Shown piece after piece: positions 22,990 to 33,352 of a stretch of 57,377 nucleotides of DNA (within the stretch, counting starts at the first letter, position 1; each line of letters opens with the position of its first letter). The position numbers and the translations under genes were made by a program. A model generated the notes under the pieces. The model was given only the letters and a program-made list of their open reading frames with translations. It was not told the DNA's origin and did no database searches. Source of the stretch: Dissophora ornata (lineage: Eukaryota; Mortierellomycota; Mortierellomycetes; Mortierellales; Mortierellaceae); the NCBI GenBank assembly GCA_025201705.1, contig MU616681.1, positions 1-57,377 on the forward strand, read 5' to 3'.

Positions 22990-25187
22990 TTACAACGCAG
23001 CATGGAACTTGCTGTACAGCTTCAAGCCATTCTGGAGAATCTGTTTCTCGCCCTGGACGCAGACCGCACCATAGAACGTGAGGCCCGAGAAGTTGGCCTT
23101 CTTCAATGCCTCCAAGTCATCTTCCGCAGTGGTTGTGTCCGAGACGTCGAAAGCATCAGCACGAAGTCGGATCACTTGGAGGAGGGCCTCCAGAACAGAC
23201 CTGCGGACCTTACGGCCGGTTTCATCCAAGGGCTTGACCTCAGGTTTTTCTTCAGCATCCTCATCTTCGTCCTCCTCATCGACCGCAAGATCCTCTTCGA
23301 GGGCGCGGCGAAGGAAGATATCGTTAAAATACTCAGTGGCGACCTCCATGCTTTCCTGAACCTTGGCGAACTGCTCTTTCTCCATAAAAATGACGTTAAG
23401 TAACATGAGCATGCGATCGTCGATTGAACCATCGTAGGTCATGTACATAATATCACGCGGGAAATCGTCTTCCTCATCTTCCTCGTCTTCATCCTCTTCT
23501 TCTGCATCCTCCTTAGCAGCGGTGGCGGCAAATTTCTTTTCGTGCTTGTGCTCGTGGTCATGGTCATGGTCATGGTCAAGTTCACCATCGCAGCAGCCCT
23601 CCATACAGTCCTCATCACAGTCTTCGTCATCCTCTCCGATAAACACATCCTCCGTGTCCAAGAACCACTTGACACGCTCTTCCATAAGAGCAGAGTCGTT
23701 GAGGATGCTTTCGGCTGCCTTCTTGACCATATCGAGCTGGACCGTAACAGTGTCGTGAGGATTATCGATCTCTGCAAAGCCATACTTGGACAATAAGAGC
23801 TTGTTGGGGAAGGGACCGTAATGGCGAGTGATTTCCTCGCCTTTCTTAACATCCTCATCCAAGATGATGTCGCATGTATCGTTAATGTCCTCATCCTCCC
23901 AATCGGCGTCGTCTTCTTCGGTGGCGGCATTGCGCTTTTCTTTGGACTCGGTAGTTTCCTCTGCTGTCAACTCGGGAGCCTCCTCATCTTCGTCCTCATC
24001 GTTATCAAGTTCGTCCAAATGCTCGCACGTGAGAGCACCGCAGACCTCACAGACATCCTCATGGGTCAAATAGTCAGAGTTAGGCTCGGCATTGTGGTTG
24101 ACACTATTAAGGTTAAGAATCGGTACGAGTTAATGGTTAGAACACCAATGAGCCTGTAGCAACCGTAGAGTTTACACAGACAGGGAGAGAGAGCTTGGGA
24201 TACGTACAAGTCGGCAAAAGGCACGAGGGCAGAGGCGTGATAGTTATCGATATCCAAGGCGCGAGAAGAAATATGCGAGGCCATAGCTTTAAAGTCCTCA
24301 AAGGAGAAGAACTTCGATTTGATCGCCTCTGTGAATACTTCTGAGTGCTTATCGAGGAAAGGTACCACAATCGTATCGAAGTCCTCACGCATGTCCTTCT
24401 AAAAATCGGCGTGCGGAATGCAGGCAACAGCAAAGAAGACGATAGGAGGTTGGAAACAAAAATTAGGCGTCACGGCCATCATTGTTTTGAATGGATGGTA
24501 TTCCTCCGATCTCATCATCCAACGCGTCATTTGAATGTACGCTTCATATGTGCAAACAAAAGAAAAGCGAAACAAACAGGTGTACTTACAATGTCAGTTT
24601 CAATATCTTCATAGACCTCACACTTCTTCATGGTCTCACGGGTCTCCTCAGGCAAGTCGGTGGCCATCAGGGGTCGGCGGTTGTTCAAGAGAGCCAGATA
24701 TACAGACCATACAGATTCGCTGCCCTTGGAGAGCTCGAACATGCACGCCAAGGCGAGACCAGCATCGCCCTCGATCTCATCCTCCTCAAGCAGATTGGCG
24801 ATGCCGGAGTTCTTGATAGACAGGACAATCGATTTTGGGACCTGGATCACTTTTTTTTTTTTTNNNNNNNNNNTGGAAAGATATTTAAAGCGTGAATACG
24901 TGAAAACGTTGTTTCCGATCGCCGAGACAAGCGGCCGTGTCGCAGCAAAGTATCCGTGAGATGATTCCGCGAATCGATTGCATGGCACTAGGTTCCAATA
25001 TCCGCGTCCCCATCATGAGAATGAAAGATAGCAAGCCGTCGTACCTTCGTGGCCTTGTTCGAGGTCCTTCCTGGCATAGATTCCGAGGCCATGCTTGCCC
25101 TCGCGGATCTCGATGGCGTTTTTGTCCCAGTTGATGTTGTTCTCCTCAGCCCATTCAAGGAAGGCGATCAAATCTTGAGAGGACATG
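22990..25187 (-). CDS. SET-domain protein lysine methyltransferase (RuBisCO-LSMT / SETD6-Rkm class)
   Basis: SAM-dependent methylation of a lysine on a non-histone (often ribosomal) protein is the family role; the substrate here is unknown. Exon 1 (from ATG 25187) holds AFLEWAEENNINWDKNA and GLGIYARKDLEQG, the SET start. Exon 2 (up to the N gap at 24864) holds VIQVPKSIVLSIKNSG. Exon 3 ends ASALVPFADF, and exon 4 begins VNHNAEPNSDY, the NHxxxPN SAM/catalytic motif, with the later EITRHYGPF...LLSKYGF. Exon 4 is odd: a Cys pair segment CEVCGALTCEHLDEL, a long Asp/Glu tract, a second acidic insertion with DHDHDHDHEHKHEKK, and acidic runs before the helical C-terminal substrate-binding region. The gap hides only the intron or acceptor before exon 2. 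Borders are GT..AG. Confidence 0.87.
24864..24873. other. Assembly gap (10 N) beside a T run
   Basis: Ten undetermined bases following a T run, at the 5' edge (in transcription sense) of SET-gene exon 2. The true length is unknown. Confidence 0.95.
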
Positions 25188-25289
25188 ATGAATCTGTTTG
25201 AACGGTGATGAATGTGCGGCAAAGCGAAGAGTGAGTGAGAGAGAAGAGAAAAAAGAGAAAAGAGGGCCGTATAAGCGTACAAGAGGGGG

Positions 25290-25331
<42 letters not shown>

Positions 25332-25550
25332 AAAACAAACAAACCCCGAGAGCTTTTTTTTTATTTTTTTTTGCACTAATCCGCCCACACCCATTGTGCG
25401 CTCAACCGACCATCCGCGCGACATTGGAGCTCCGCCTGGAAATCTTCCCTCGATGTGGCAGCAAATTCATTCACGGATATGCTCTGCAGAAAACACAGAA
25501 ACGCGACATTGTTGCCAAGTCACAAAGTATTTAACTACATGTAGTCTAAA
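25188..25550. other. Upstream region of the SET gene with 40-nt poly-A
   Basis: A run of about 40 A (25290-25329) followed by CCAAAACAAAC and T-rich sequence. It reads as poly-T toward the SET gene. It may be a promoter dA:dT element or an inserted retro-sequence tail. No gene is seen. Confidence 0.6.
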
Positions 25551-27967
25551 TTATTTTCGGCCCCAGATCGATCCAAACCAGCCGCCCGACGACTCATTCT
25601 GCTGTGACGCCTTTGGATGGCCAGCTCGCTCCGCCAGAACATTATGGTTGTAATCCATATGGTTGAACGCAATGTCAAAGAACAGCGGTTTCGCTGGGAT
25701 CGCCTGAAGCGCTGGCGGGAAATCGACCAGATGGGGAACCGTAGGATTAGTCTTGGAGGTGATTGATGTGGGATAAGTATCCAGACGTTTAATCAACGCA
25801 GGCTAACCAGAAAAAAAAAGAAGAGAAGGGAATCATTAGTAGGGATACTCGCATTCGAAGTGCTCCCCAACCTCCTTTCATCTTACCTCATCCAGCGACC
25901 TCTCATCCAAACTCATTGACGACAGCTGGTCCTCAATGCTGTGGCTCTCCTGTCCATTCTCCAAATACCATGCCGCATGGACCTGGCATTTCCTACCGCG
26001 GATCTTGCTCTCGATCTCCTGTAACTCCGTCTCTGCAACATTAAAGGAATCGGGGTCGCTACCGCCGTTACCAATCTTACCCAGACCGCTTCGGATCTGG
26101 GTTGCATAGGCCTGCGCACGGTCAAACAGCGCGATTGCTTCGACATGACGTGACAACTTTGAGTATGCAGTCGCAGTAAAGAAGCATCGCCAGCCCTTAT
26201 AGTACAGCAACTTATTATCTACTTCGGCAGACAGCTTCATATCCGCAGCCACGCCTGGCAATTCCTGGATAGCCGTCAAGTTCTAACGTATCAGACATTG
26301 GAGTTGATGTTAATTTCGTGGGTTGTACAAATTAGCTGTGAATTAACGCTACCCTCATCTAGTTTTCATGGCTGGGTCCCATACCTGGACAACGTTGTCA
26401 TACGCCTTGACCAGATTTTGGTACTGAAGATCCTCATTCCTGTCTGTAGCTGCTGCATCACCCTCAAGTCTGTTGTAGATGTCCTGGGCGAGAAGCAAGT
26501 TTCGGTCGATGGCATGTCTGAGGCAGGAATAGCTAATAAAGGTTGCGATCATGTTCAGTTCCGCAGTGTTTTGCTCTGACTTTGAGGACTTGACCTTTGC
26601 TGCTGCAATCTGTAATGATACACGATAACAGGATGATTCAGGTTAATGACCCGTGTCCTGCACTCAGGCCTTCACTTAGCACGCTGGAGCCACCAGAGTT
26701 ATACTTACAGCATCTTCCTTAAGCGCCTTCGCAACACATTTCTCAGCTTCAGCATAAGCTTGCAGGACCCTATCAAATTGTTCCAGCTTTACTTCCGTGT
26801 TGGCTCCTGTCATGTTCTTCAGTTCGGCAGCCGTCTCCTGGGCTGCGAGAATGGCCGTGGCAAGTTTCGCATTCCTTAGAGGTAAAGTCCTCGACCTCCA
26901 ATTTAACGACTCCAGATCCTGCGCCTTCGCCTGCCGCGTCCGCGCAATCAAATGTTCGATCTCACGCATAAGAACATCAGACCCTGATCCCTTGTTGGCA
27001 GCTGACATCTTGACCAGCTCTTCGACATCGACGACGCCGTCTTTGGCCAGGCGCAGGCGATATCCACAGAATTTAATGTTTGGGTCAATCTCGTCCATCG
27101 CAGCATGACAAAGTGCCTCTTGGTGAGGCGTTCCTGCAAGCGATAGCTTGTCATAAATCGCCCTAAAGACAGTCAATCCATGCAAACCTAGGTTATTATC
27201 GCTGCAATACTCACGATATGATCCACTGTGAACCCAAATCACCATGGCCAGATCTGAACCTACCGGGCCGCAGAAAACTTTTCCAGTGCTCCTTGCCACT
27301 GCTGAGCCTCGAAGAGCACATATCCACACATAAGGGCTGAATATGCCTGCGCATCTAGGGCAGTACGTACATCGACCTTTCCCGTGCTCGCTGAACAGAT
27401 GGTTTCCAATTGCTGTGCAATCTTTGCAGCCTTCTTCAGCCTACCAACGTAATGGCTCTGCTTGCGCGTGTCATCCAACGCAACAGAGAGTGCTTTAATC
27501 TCCATGGCATAGCCCCATGCACGCTCGGCTTGAAAGAGCAATAGATGCAGATATCTAGATGCGGCACAATGTTATTGTTAGCCCAGACCCTTGCCTACAA
27601 TGCACACTCCAACGCTCAGAAGCCAGAGGTGGCTATACTTTTCGTCGTTCACAGTCTCGGCAGTGATGGGGCGAGCGATAAAAGACTTGTCCTTTCCGTG
27701 AGTGAAGCCAAGAGTCTTTCGGATCCGGTGCAGCCGTTGGGTGCAGTGGTGCCTGTAACGTCCATATTCCTGGCGTCGCAATCCATATGCGTTTCTGGCC
27801 TCGTTCGTCAAGGATAAGACTAGGGGAATAGATTGGAGATACCACGAATAGTATGTGAGTACGGATGCCGAGACAGAGGTATTAGCCAGGTGTGTGGCTC
27901 CCATGCTGTATTGTACAACCGGAAACTTACTGTCAAGAACGAAGGCGTTGGGTTGATCTACGACCAT
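25551..27967 (-). CDS. SRP68: Signal recognition particle subunit SRP68
   Basis: Largest SRP protein; with SRP72 it binds the SRP RNA S domain for co-translational targeting to the ER. Start ATG 27967 (MVVDQPNAFVLDSK). Next come GDYGRYRHHCTQRLHRIRK-like residues (the frame near 27740, the RNA-binding N-terminus), FTHGKDKSFIARP, ERAWGYAMEIKALSVALDDT and KQSHYVGRLKKAAKIAQQLE, then FEAQQWQGALEKFSAARAIY, a TPR-like helical body, and a C-terminus with FDIAFNHMDYNHNVLAERAG and Gly-Trp-rich GGWFGSIWGRK. That last stretch matches the conserved SRP72-binding end of the family. About seven short introns are present; several borders (for example 25800-25890 and 26560-26700) are clear GT..AG, others are approximate. 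Confidence 0.92.
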
Positions 27968-28440
27968 GGCGTTGCAGTTGGCGTCGGTCGCGTGGCGGTC
28001 GATAGGGCGTAATTATATCCGTAGGCACAGCTGAGAATTGTGCGTGCAAGGATGGGTTACGCGTAATGTCGAAAGTGCAGGGATGCAGGGTCAGGCAGAC
28101 GGTAAACACAAAGGAGACGTTGGGGAGATGGTGGTATTCCCATGATGATCTTTTTGTGTTTGATGGCTTGATCTTGATGGCACATCACGTGAACGACAAG
28201 TGTCGTTCTTCGCACGTGACACGTATAAGTACAAGCGACCGCATTGGCCGTCGTGAATGACCAACGCGCGGGCTCCATGCGTCCTCTGCTGACAAGCCAT
28301 GAGGACAACACCGTGCGCCATGAGTCAGCATGGCCTAACTCCTATGTAGTTTTAGTATAAATAAGTACCCAAGATTCCCCATTAGCTCAGTAATTTCTTC
28401 CTCCTTCACAATAAATATCTTTCCACTGAACAAACTCACC
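27968..28440. promoter_or_regulatory. Divergent region between SRP68 and the TnpB-like pseudogene
   Basis: Contains a TATAAATA box at 28356-28363 on the plus strand, followed about 60 nt downstream by a CT-rich leader (TCTTTCCACTGAACAAACTC). A similar box and leader lie at 35666-35770. The SRP68 promoter occupies the left side. An ACGTGA pair is seen near 28185-28215. Confidence 0.5.
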
Positions 28441-30058
28441 TTCCCCACTTTATTGGGCCTGCGTAGGAAATGGACAAGAAACAACTCCTACAGGCTATGG
28501 TGTAGGAACACCCCAGAGCAAGTCTCGTCGTCGGGACGCTGGATGGGAATGTTAAGGTTGTGTTGAAAGACGAGGCTGTCGTGGCCGAGGAGCTGGTTGG
28601 TTGTTTGCGGAAGGCCACTCGTGAGGCATGGCGAATTAAAAGGAAGGCTCAGTCGCTGATCGGGATGTTCGTCGAGAGGATGGGCGCTGGGGATCTCGCT
28701 CCCATTGACCGCGTCTACTTGGGTCTATTGTACCCCAGGGTGGTGCTAAAGAACAACGAAGACGACGGTGATGACTTTGAAAAGGAGGACGTCGACAAGA
28801 ACAACGAACCACTTCGGTTTATTTCTGCTTTCCTACGCTACCTTTACTCGGGCAACTAAGTTGGCGACCAAGGCATCGGCAATTCTGTAACTGGATTCGT
28901 TGGCCGACTTCAAGAATTAGGCTTGCATATTCTCTTCTATAACCGCTTTGTCCGTCTTGATCGCTGCGACCGCTAAGACTGCTGCAACCGCTGCTGTAAC
29001 CACCTCGACCAAACTACCACGCCCCGAGGTGTTTTACAGTCTTGCGATGAGCCAGAAAGCAGTATCCTAACCGACTTTCAAGTTTCGTCGATGGTCCGAA
29101 AATGAAAAACGGATAGTTCTCGCAAACGCAACCACCACATCGGTCCAGGACATCGAATCGGATCTCCTCCTCTTCGAGGTCCCGATGCAAGTATCGCCGA
29201 CTATGCCCAGGAACTGGAGAAGGCCGAGACTCGATTGAACGAGTTATATAACGAGAGCAATTGGCGCTACGCGAGTCGTGACTTTGATGCAGAGCGTGCT
29301 CGCGAGGAGGAGTTCAAGAGGATTGCGGATAGTTTGCTAAGGATGGCTGGAGGGTCCGTGGGAGTGAAGAAAAACGAGACCAACATGGTTGTGATCGGCA
29401 AGCAAATCAGGGCTGGATTTCGTTTTTTTTTATGAACAGTGCAGAGTTTCGTTTATTAACTTGTTGTATGTATCTCCACCATCCCTCCTTTAGGCGAGAT
29501 CTCTGAACTACATTGTCATCGGCGTTAACGAGTACTATTCGTCTAAAAAATGCCCCAGGTGCGAGATATTCGTTGCTCAGGTTACGATTAGGCGAAAAGC
29601 GTGGGACATACTTCCACAGAGATGTAATGGCGGCCTAGAATATGGTCAACATTCTTCGAGGATATCTTCTACGTCAAGAGCGACCCCTGTGTCTCCAACC
29701 CGTCGACAAAAACAATCGCTACCCGTGGATGGAGAAGGACGACAGCAGTGCCGAACTCAATGTTGACCGTACTATCGAGGCTCCTAGCAGCAGTAGCGGC
29801 AGCTCCACCAAGTCCACTACCCAAGATAACTAGGGCAGTTCGCGTGCGTCCGTGAAGAGAAAGAGGCAGGTAGTGGAGGAGACCATTCCTCTAGTCAATC
29901 AAGAACGCACTTTTTACACAAAACGTCGCTCAAAGAGCCTCGGAGCCGACATTAAATCGTTCCTCTTTCCCCAGTCAGTGTTCTCACACTACAGCATTTA
30001 CTTTGACAATTTTCATGATAATGTTGACGCAACTAATGCAGTGCATTGGATCGATTAA
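28441..30058 (+). pseudogene. Decayed TnpB/Fanzor-like gene (copy A)
   Basis: Fanzors are eukaryotic TnpB homologues, RNA-guided DNA nucleases with a RuvC fold. Pieces in order: 28535-28857, helical N-terminal part (AEELVGCLRKATREAW, ending FLRYLYSGN then TAA at 28858). About 29034-29140, FYSLAMSQKAVS, a TAA at 29068, then PTFKFRRWSENEKR. 29176-29420, YAQELEKAETRLNELYNESN, ERAREEEFKRIADSLLRMAG and GSVGVKKNETNMVVIG. About 29515-29565, VIGVNEYYSSKKCPRCE: RuvC-II-type Glu and first CxxC. About 29614-29640, FHRDVMAA then TAG at 29636: the RuvC-III-type Asp. Then NILRGYLLRQERPLCLQPVD and a basic tail to 30058. The second CxxC and the RuvC-I Asp segment are missing. Several frameshifts are present. 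Clearly inactive. Confidence 0.8.
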
Positions 30059-30244
30059 GCCAATGGCTGCTCAGAGTGCCTTCAGTTTAGTCTTGCTTGG
30101 AAGAACCGATGTGCTCACATTGAAGGATCAATCCGCAACGGATGATTACCAGCTTGGATATGTTGAAGGTAAATCGATATTTAACAACCGATTCACGTCC
30201 GACTAACTGAAGAGACACATTCGGTCCCGCGGGGCCACTTCGTT

Positions 30245-31090
30245 TTATTGACCGCCTCCGTAGTTGAGACTGTGTCTCGCTTTAATTTTCTTGGCATGAA
30301 ACTCAAATGGGTCTTGTTTTAGTTGGGCGTCCCTTTGCACTTTCATTGTCACTGGTGACTGCGTTATTATTTTGCCCTTGCTGGCACTGTCTGAATGGTG
30401 CAGTCCACCAGAGTGCATCTTGATCCAGGTGTAAGAGTGTGTCTTCCATGTTGACATGTCTGAGTTGAACAGCTCATCCATCTCTTCCGAAAAATATGGA
30501 TGGTCATGGTGACACAGAAGGCTGCAAAGATGTAATATGCGCGGTACTGAATGTTCTCCAAGGTTGGAGACACAGCCAGGCCAGGATACAGTTGAAAGCC
30601 TAGTTGGAAGCAGTAGAGCGGATGCGTAGAGGGTAAATCTTGGCCGTGTGGGTCCATGACAGGTGGTGGGGGGGAGCCATCAAACCGCCGATGAGGAAGA
30701 GCCAAAGAGCCGTGAGGCCTGAGCCGATCAAGAGCACAGGACAATGGCCCCAACAACCAACGAAAAGGATCGCTGGGGCGGTCGTGATGGCATCCAAGAC
30801 GAATTGGACTGGATCCATGGGGCTTGCAAGTTGGCGTCCTATCCAGTGATACCGGCACCCTAGAAAAAGAGGACAATGTAGTACATAGCCACATTCATGC
30901 CAGCGAGCTGTGACCAAGATTGGAGAGACATGCGAAGGAAGACGCGACGTCTGTAAAGGATGATGTCAAAATCAATGGCTTCCTTGCATTCAGCCTGGAC
31001 CTTAGGATTGTCCTGGTTGCCTCCAGCGGGTAGATTGGCAAGAACCTCAAGGGCCTCTTTCCATCGGCCGTGGTCTACCAACCAAGAATG
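30245..31090 (-). pseudogene. Broken MFS sugar transporter
   Basis: Pieces of a hexose-type MFS permease in order, in different frames: HGRWKEALEVLANLPAGG (loop after TM6), then RRRVFLRMSLQSWSQLAGMN and MYYIVLFF followed by a stop; QFVLDAITTAPAILFVGCWG (TM8-9); LENIQYRAYYIFAAFCVTMT (TM12 start); and EMDELF-like MDELFNSDMSTWKTHSYTW, the usual C-terminal tail after the last helix. The N-terminal six helices are absent, and at least two frameshifts and one stop break the rest. It lies between the TnpB-like pseudogene and prolyl aminopeptidase. Loss of function is certain; whether mobile-element activity caused it is inference. Confidence 0.75.
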
Positions 31091-31285
31091 ATGCCAGGTT
31101 GAAAGTCGATGAAACTACCACACATTGGGGCTGGGCTGCTGAAAAAGGAAATGAATATATTTCCTGGAAGACATCATGCACTCAAGGAGAAAGTACACCA
31201 AAAATCTCTTGTCACCGAAGACACTGTTGTAGAGCAGGCAGTAATCCTTGGGCTTTATATATACCGTTCACCATAGTTTTTCTAT

Positions 31286-32568
31286 TTACAAGTCCTTGTA
31301 CTCATCCGCAGCCTTGACGAGACGTGCCGTCGTTGCCAGTTCCTTGGCGCTATGACCAGCATCAACCATGAACTCGAACTGGGCCTCAGGCCAGGCCTTG
31401 TGCAAGTCCCAGGCCGACATAGCTGGGCAAACAACATCGTAGCGGCCCTGAACAATCGTTGCGGGTATGTGACGGATCTTGTCCACGTTCTCCAAGATAT
31501 GAGCGTCCGTCTTGAAGAATCCTTTGTTGAAAAAGTAGTGGCACTCGATGCGAGCAAAGGCCAGCGCCCAGATATCTTCCGAAGCCTTGGCTACCTCCAC
31601 TGGGTCAACGTAAAGCTTCGAAGTGCTGCATTCCCATGTTGACCAGGCCTTGGCGCAGCGGACGCGCTCTTCCTCATCAGAGCCGGTCAAACGCTTGTGG
31701 TACGCAGCAATCATGTTGCCCCGCTCGCTCTCAGGAATTGGTTTGATGTACTCGTCCCATGCATCTATTTTCATGTTGGCAATATGGGCGAGTAGAGTTT
31801 TAGCATTTTGACGAGGGTTTGCTGGCTTGCGAGCTGGCAATCCCCTGGTCTGATCTGCTTTCCTGGTGGGAAAGGCCTGCATATACCTGGGAAGATACTG
31901 GAGGCACCACCGTGCTCGTAGAACCACCTGAGCTCGGACTGACGCAGCATGAAGATACCGCGAAGGATTAGCGCCTTGACACGATCCGGGTGTTCTTGAG
32001 CATAGACCAAGCTAGTAATGGTTGAAGGCCGTGCAAAGGAGAGATGGCATCATTTTAGCATATGACGAGCAGTAGGGAAATTAATTCCCACGCCATTATT
32101 GACAAAGTTTTTTTTTTTTTTTTGCTATCAATTGGAGTTCCTGGCGACTCTTGACGAAGAATAAATCGTAAGGGCCGCCTTTGCAAGTTCGCATACAGAC
32201 AGAGTACAGTACCTGAGGGTGCTTCCCCAAGAGCCGCCAAAGACGACCCACTTGTCGATCTTCAGGTGCTCTCTCAGCCTTTCAACATCCTCGACCAGAG
32301 ACCAGGTTGTGTTATCCTCGAGTGAAGCTGTGGGAGTCGACTTTCCAGCACCGCGTTGGTCCAAGAGGATAATGCGGTAGACAGCTGGGTCAAAGTAGCG
32401 GCGGTCATGGGCAGAGACACCGCCGCCAGGACCGCCATGGAGGTAGATGACAGGCTTGCCGAGTGGGTTCCCAGACTGCTCGTAGTAAAGAGAGTGAACA
32501 TTGGAGACCTTGAGAAATCCATGTTCGTAGCTCTCGATCTTTGGGTAGAGTGCGGGCGATTCAGGCAT
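31286..32568 (-). CDS. Prolyl aminopeptidase (proline iminopeptidase, peptidase S33)
   Basis: Cytosolic alpha/beta-hydrolase that removes N-terminal proline from peptides. Start ATG 32568: MPESPALYPKIESYEHGFLK. Oxyanion segment HGGPGGG at residues 44-50, DQRGAGKS at 70-77, and nucleophile elbow GGSWGS with Ser113. An intron follows GGSWGSTL (GTACTG...TTACTAG), then LVYAQEHPDRVKALILRGIF and RWFYEHGGASSIFP. A second intron (GTATATGCAG...) joins to DAWDEYIKPIPESERGNMI. The cap region HYFFNKGFFKTDAH is typical of the family. The catalytic Asp lies in GRYDVVCP and the His in DAGHSAKE. Ends TAA at 31286. All catalytic residues are present and the length is typical. Confidence 0.94.
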
Positions 32569-32759
32569 GGTGGAGGCTAATCTGCAAAGGTGAAATGGTG
32601 CGTGAAGGAGCGATGGGCAAAGGCTGGAGGCCTGATATCAGGGGTGTGGTGGCTTGGGAAACAAGCTCAGGTCCTTGCACTCATTGGCTGCCAATTTTCC
32701 CAGGGACACAAATGTTTACGATCTCCCCGAGAACATATTCTTTTCGTCGTATGTTGTAC

Positions 32760-33280
32760 TTTATGAGTGAAAACATTTGAGCTCTCCGCTACAGTACAGA
32801 AACAAGGAATAACAGCAACTAGGGATATGAAGCACAGTAAATTCATGCCTCTCGAATTTGAGCAACCCTTCTGAGATACAATCAAGAATGCCTTTCCATG
32901 TGGACACAACCGCATGTTCAGACTCGCCAAAAGTCCCGGTAATGATCTTGTCCACTCTAATCAAAAGAATAAAATCACTTGACTATGTAGTACCGTAAAA
33001 GAAAATCGAGGGGGAAAGACACGGAACTTATAGGAAACGGACGGCATCTAGAACAATCTTCATTGATGGTTCCACATGCTCTCCTCTACGCGCCTGGGCC
33101 ACTCTTTCGGCATCGAGAACACTAATCTCGTCACGCAGATATCGAATCCCATGTTTGACGAGAATGTCCTTCAACAAGCACAACGTATTTTTTATGCTGC
33201 CATCAGGCTGTGCATGAGGTGCTGATCGCTCGATGTCGTTGATTAAGCGCATACCAAACATGTCCTCGGTATCTCGAGCT
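32760..33280 (-). pseudogene. Fragment of an unrecognised, possibly multicopy gene
   Basis: Minus-strand coding-like sequence: DTEDMFGMRLINDIERSAP, LCLLKDILVKHGIRYLRDEI, VEPSMKIVLDAVRFL, then after a probable short intron (acceptor TTTTGATTAG) VDKIITGTFGESEHAVVSTW and DCISEG. It stops being coherent near 32760. It abuts the 58-bp MITE-like module on its upstream side, where it has no ATG. It is probably a truncated piece of a mobile-element-associated gene family; no function is assigned. Confidence 0.45.
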
Positions 33281-33292
33281 CGAAGGTTGATA

Positions 33293-33350
33293 CAGTCAAC
33301 TCCCGTTATAATGACATGTTTTGTAAAGAGATTTGGAGGTGTCATTATGG
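33293..33350. mobile_element. 58-bp MITE end module, TA on both sides
   Basis: CAGTCAACTCCCGTTATAAT begins the module; it ends GGTGTCATTATGG. TA flanks both sides (33291-33292, 33351-33352). It matches the terminal ~60 bp of the 185-bp MITE at 5664-5848 with few changes and keeps the ATAATGACA/TGTCATTAT hairpin. It is either a minimal derivative or one end left after deletion. It marks the exact point where the TnpB-like gene stops. Confidence 0.8.
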
Positions 33351-33352
33351 TA

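Noticed and set aside
25155..25424. Phe-rich open frame across the poly-A/T tract
   Set aside because: Homopolymer artefact.
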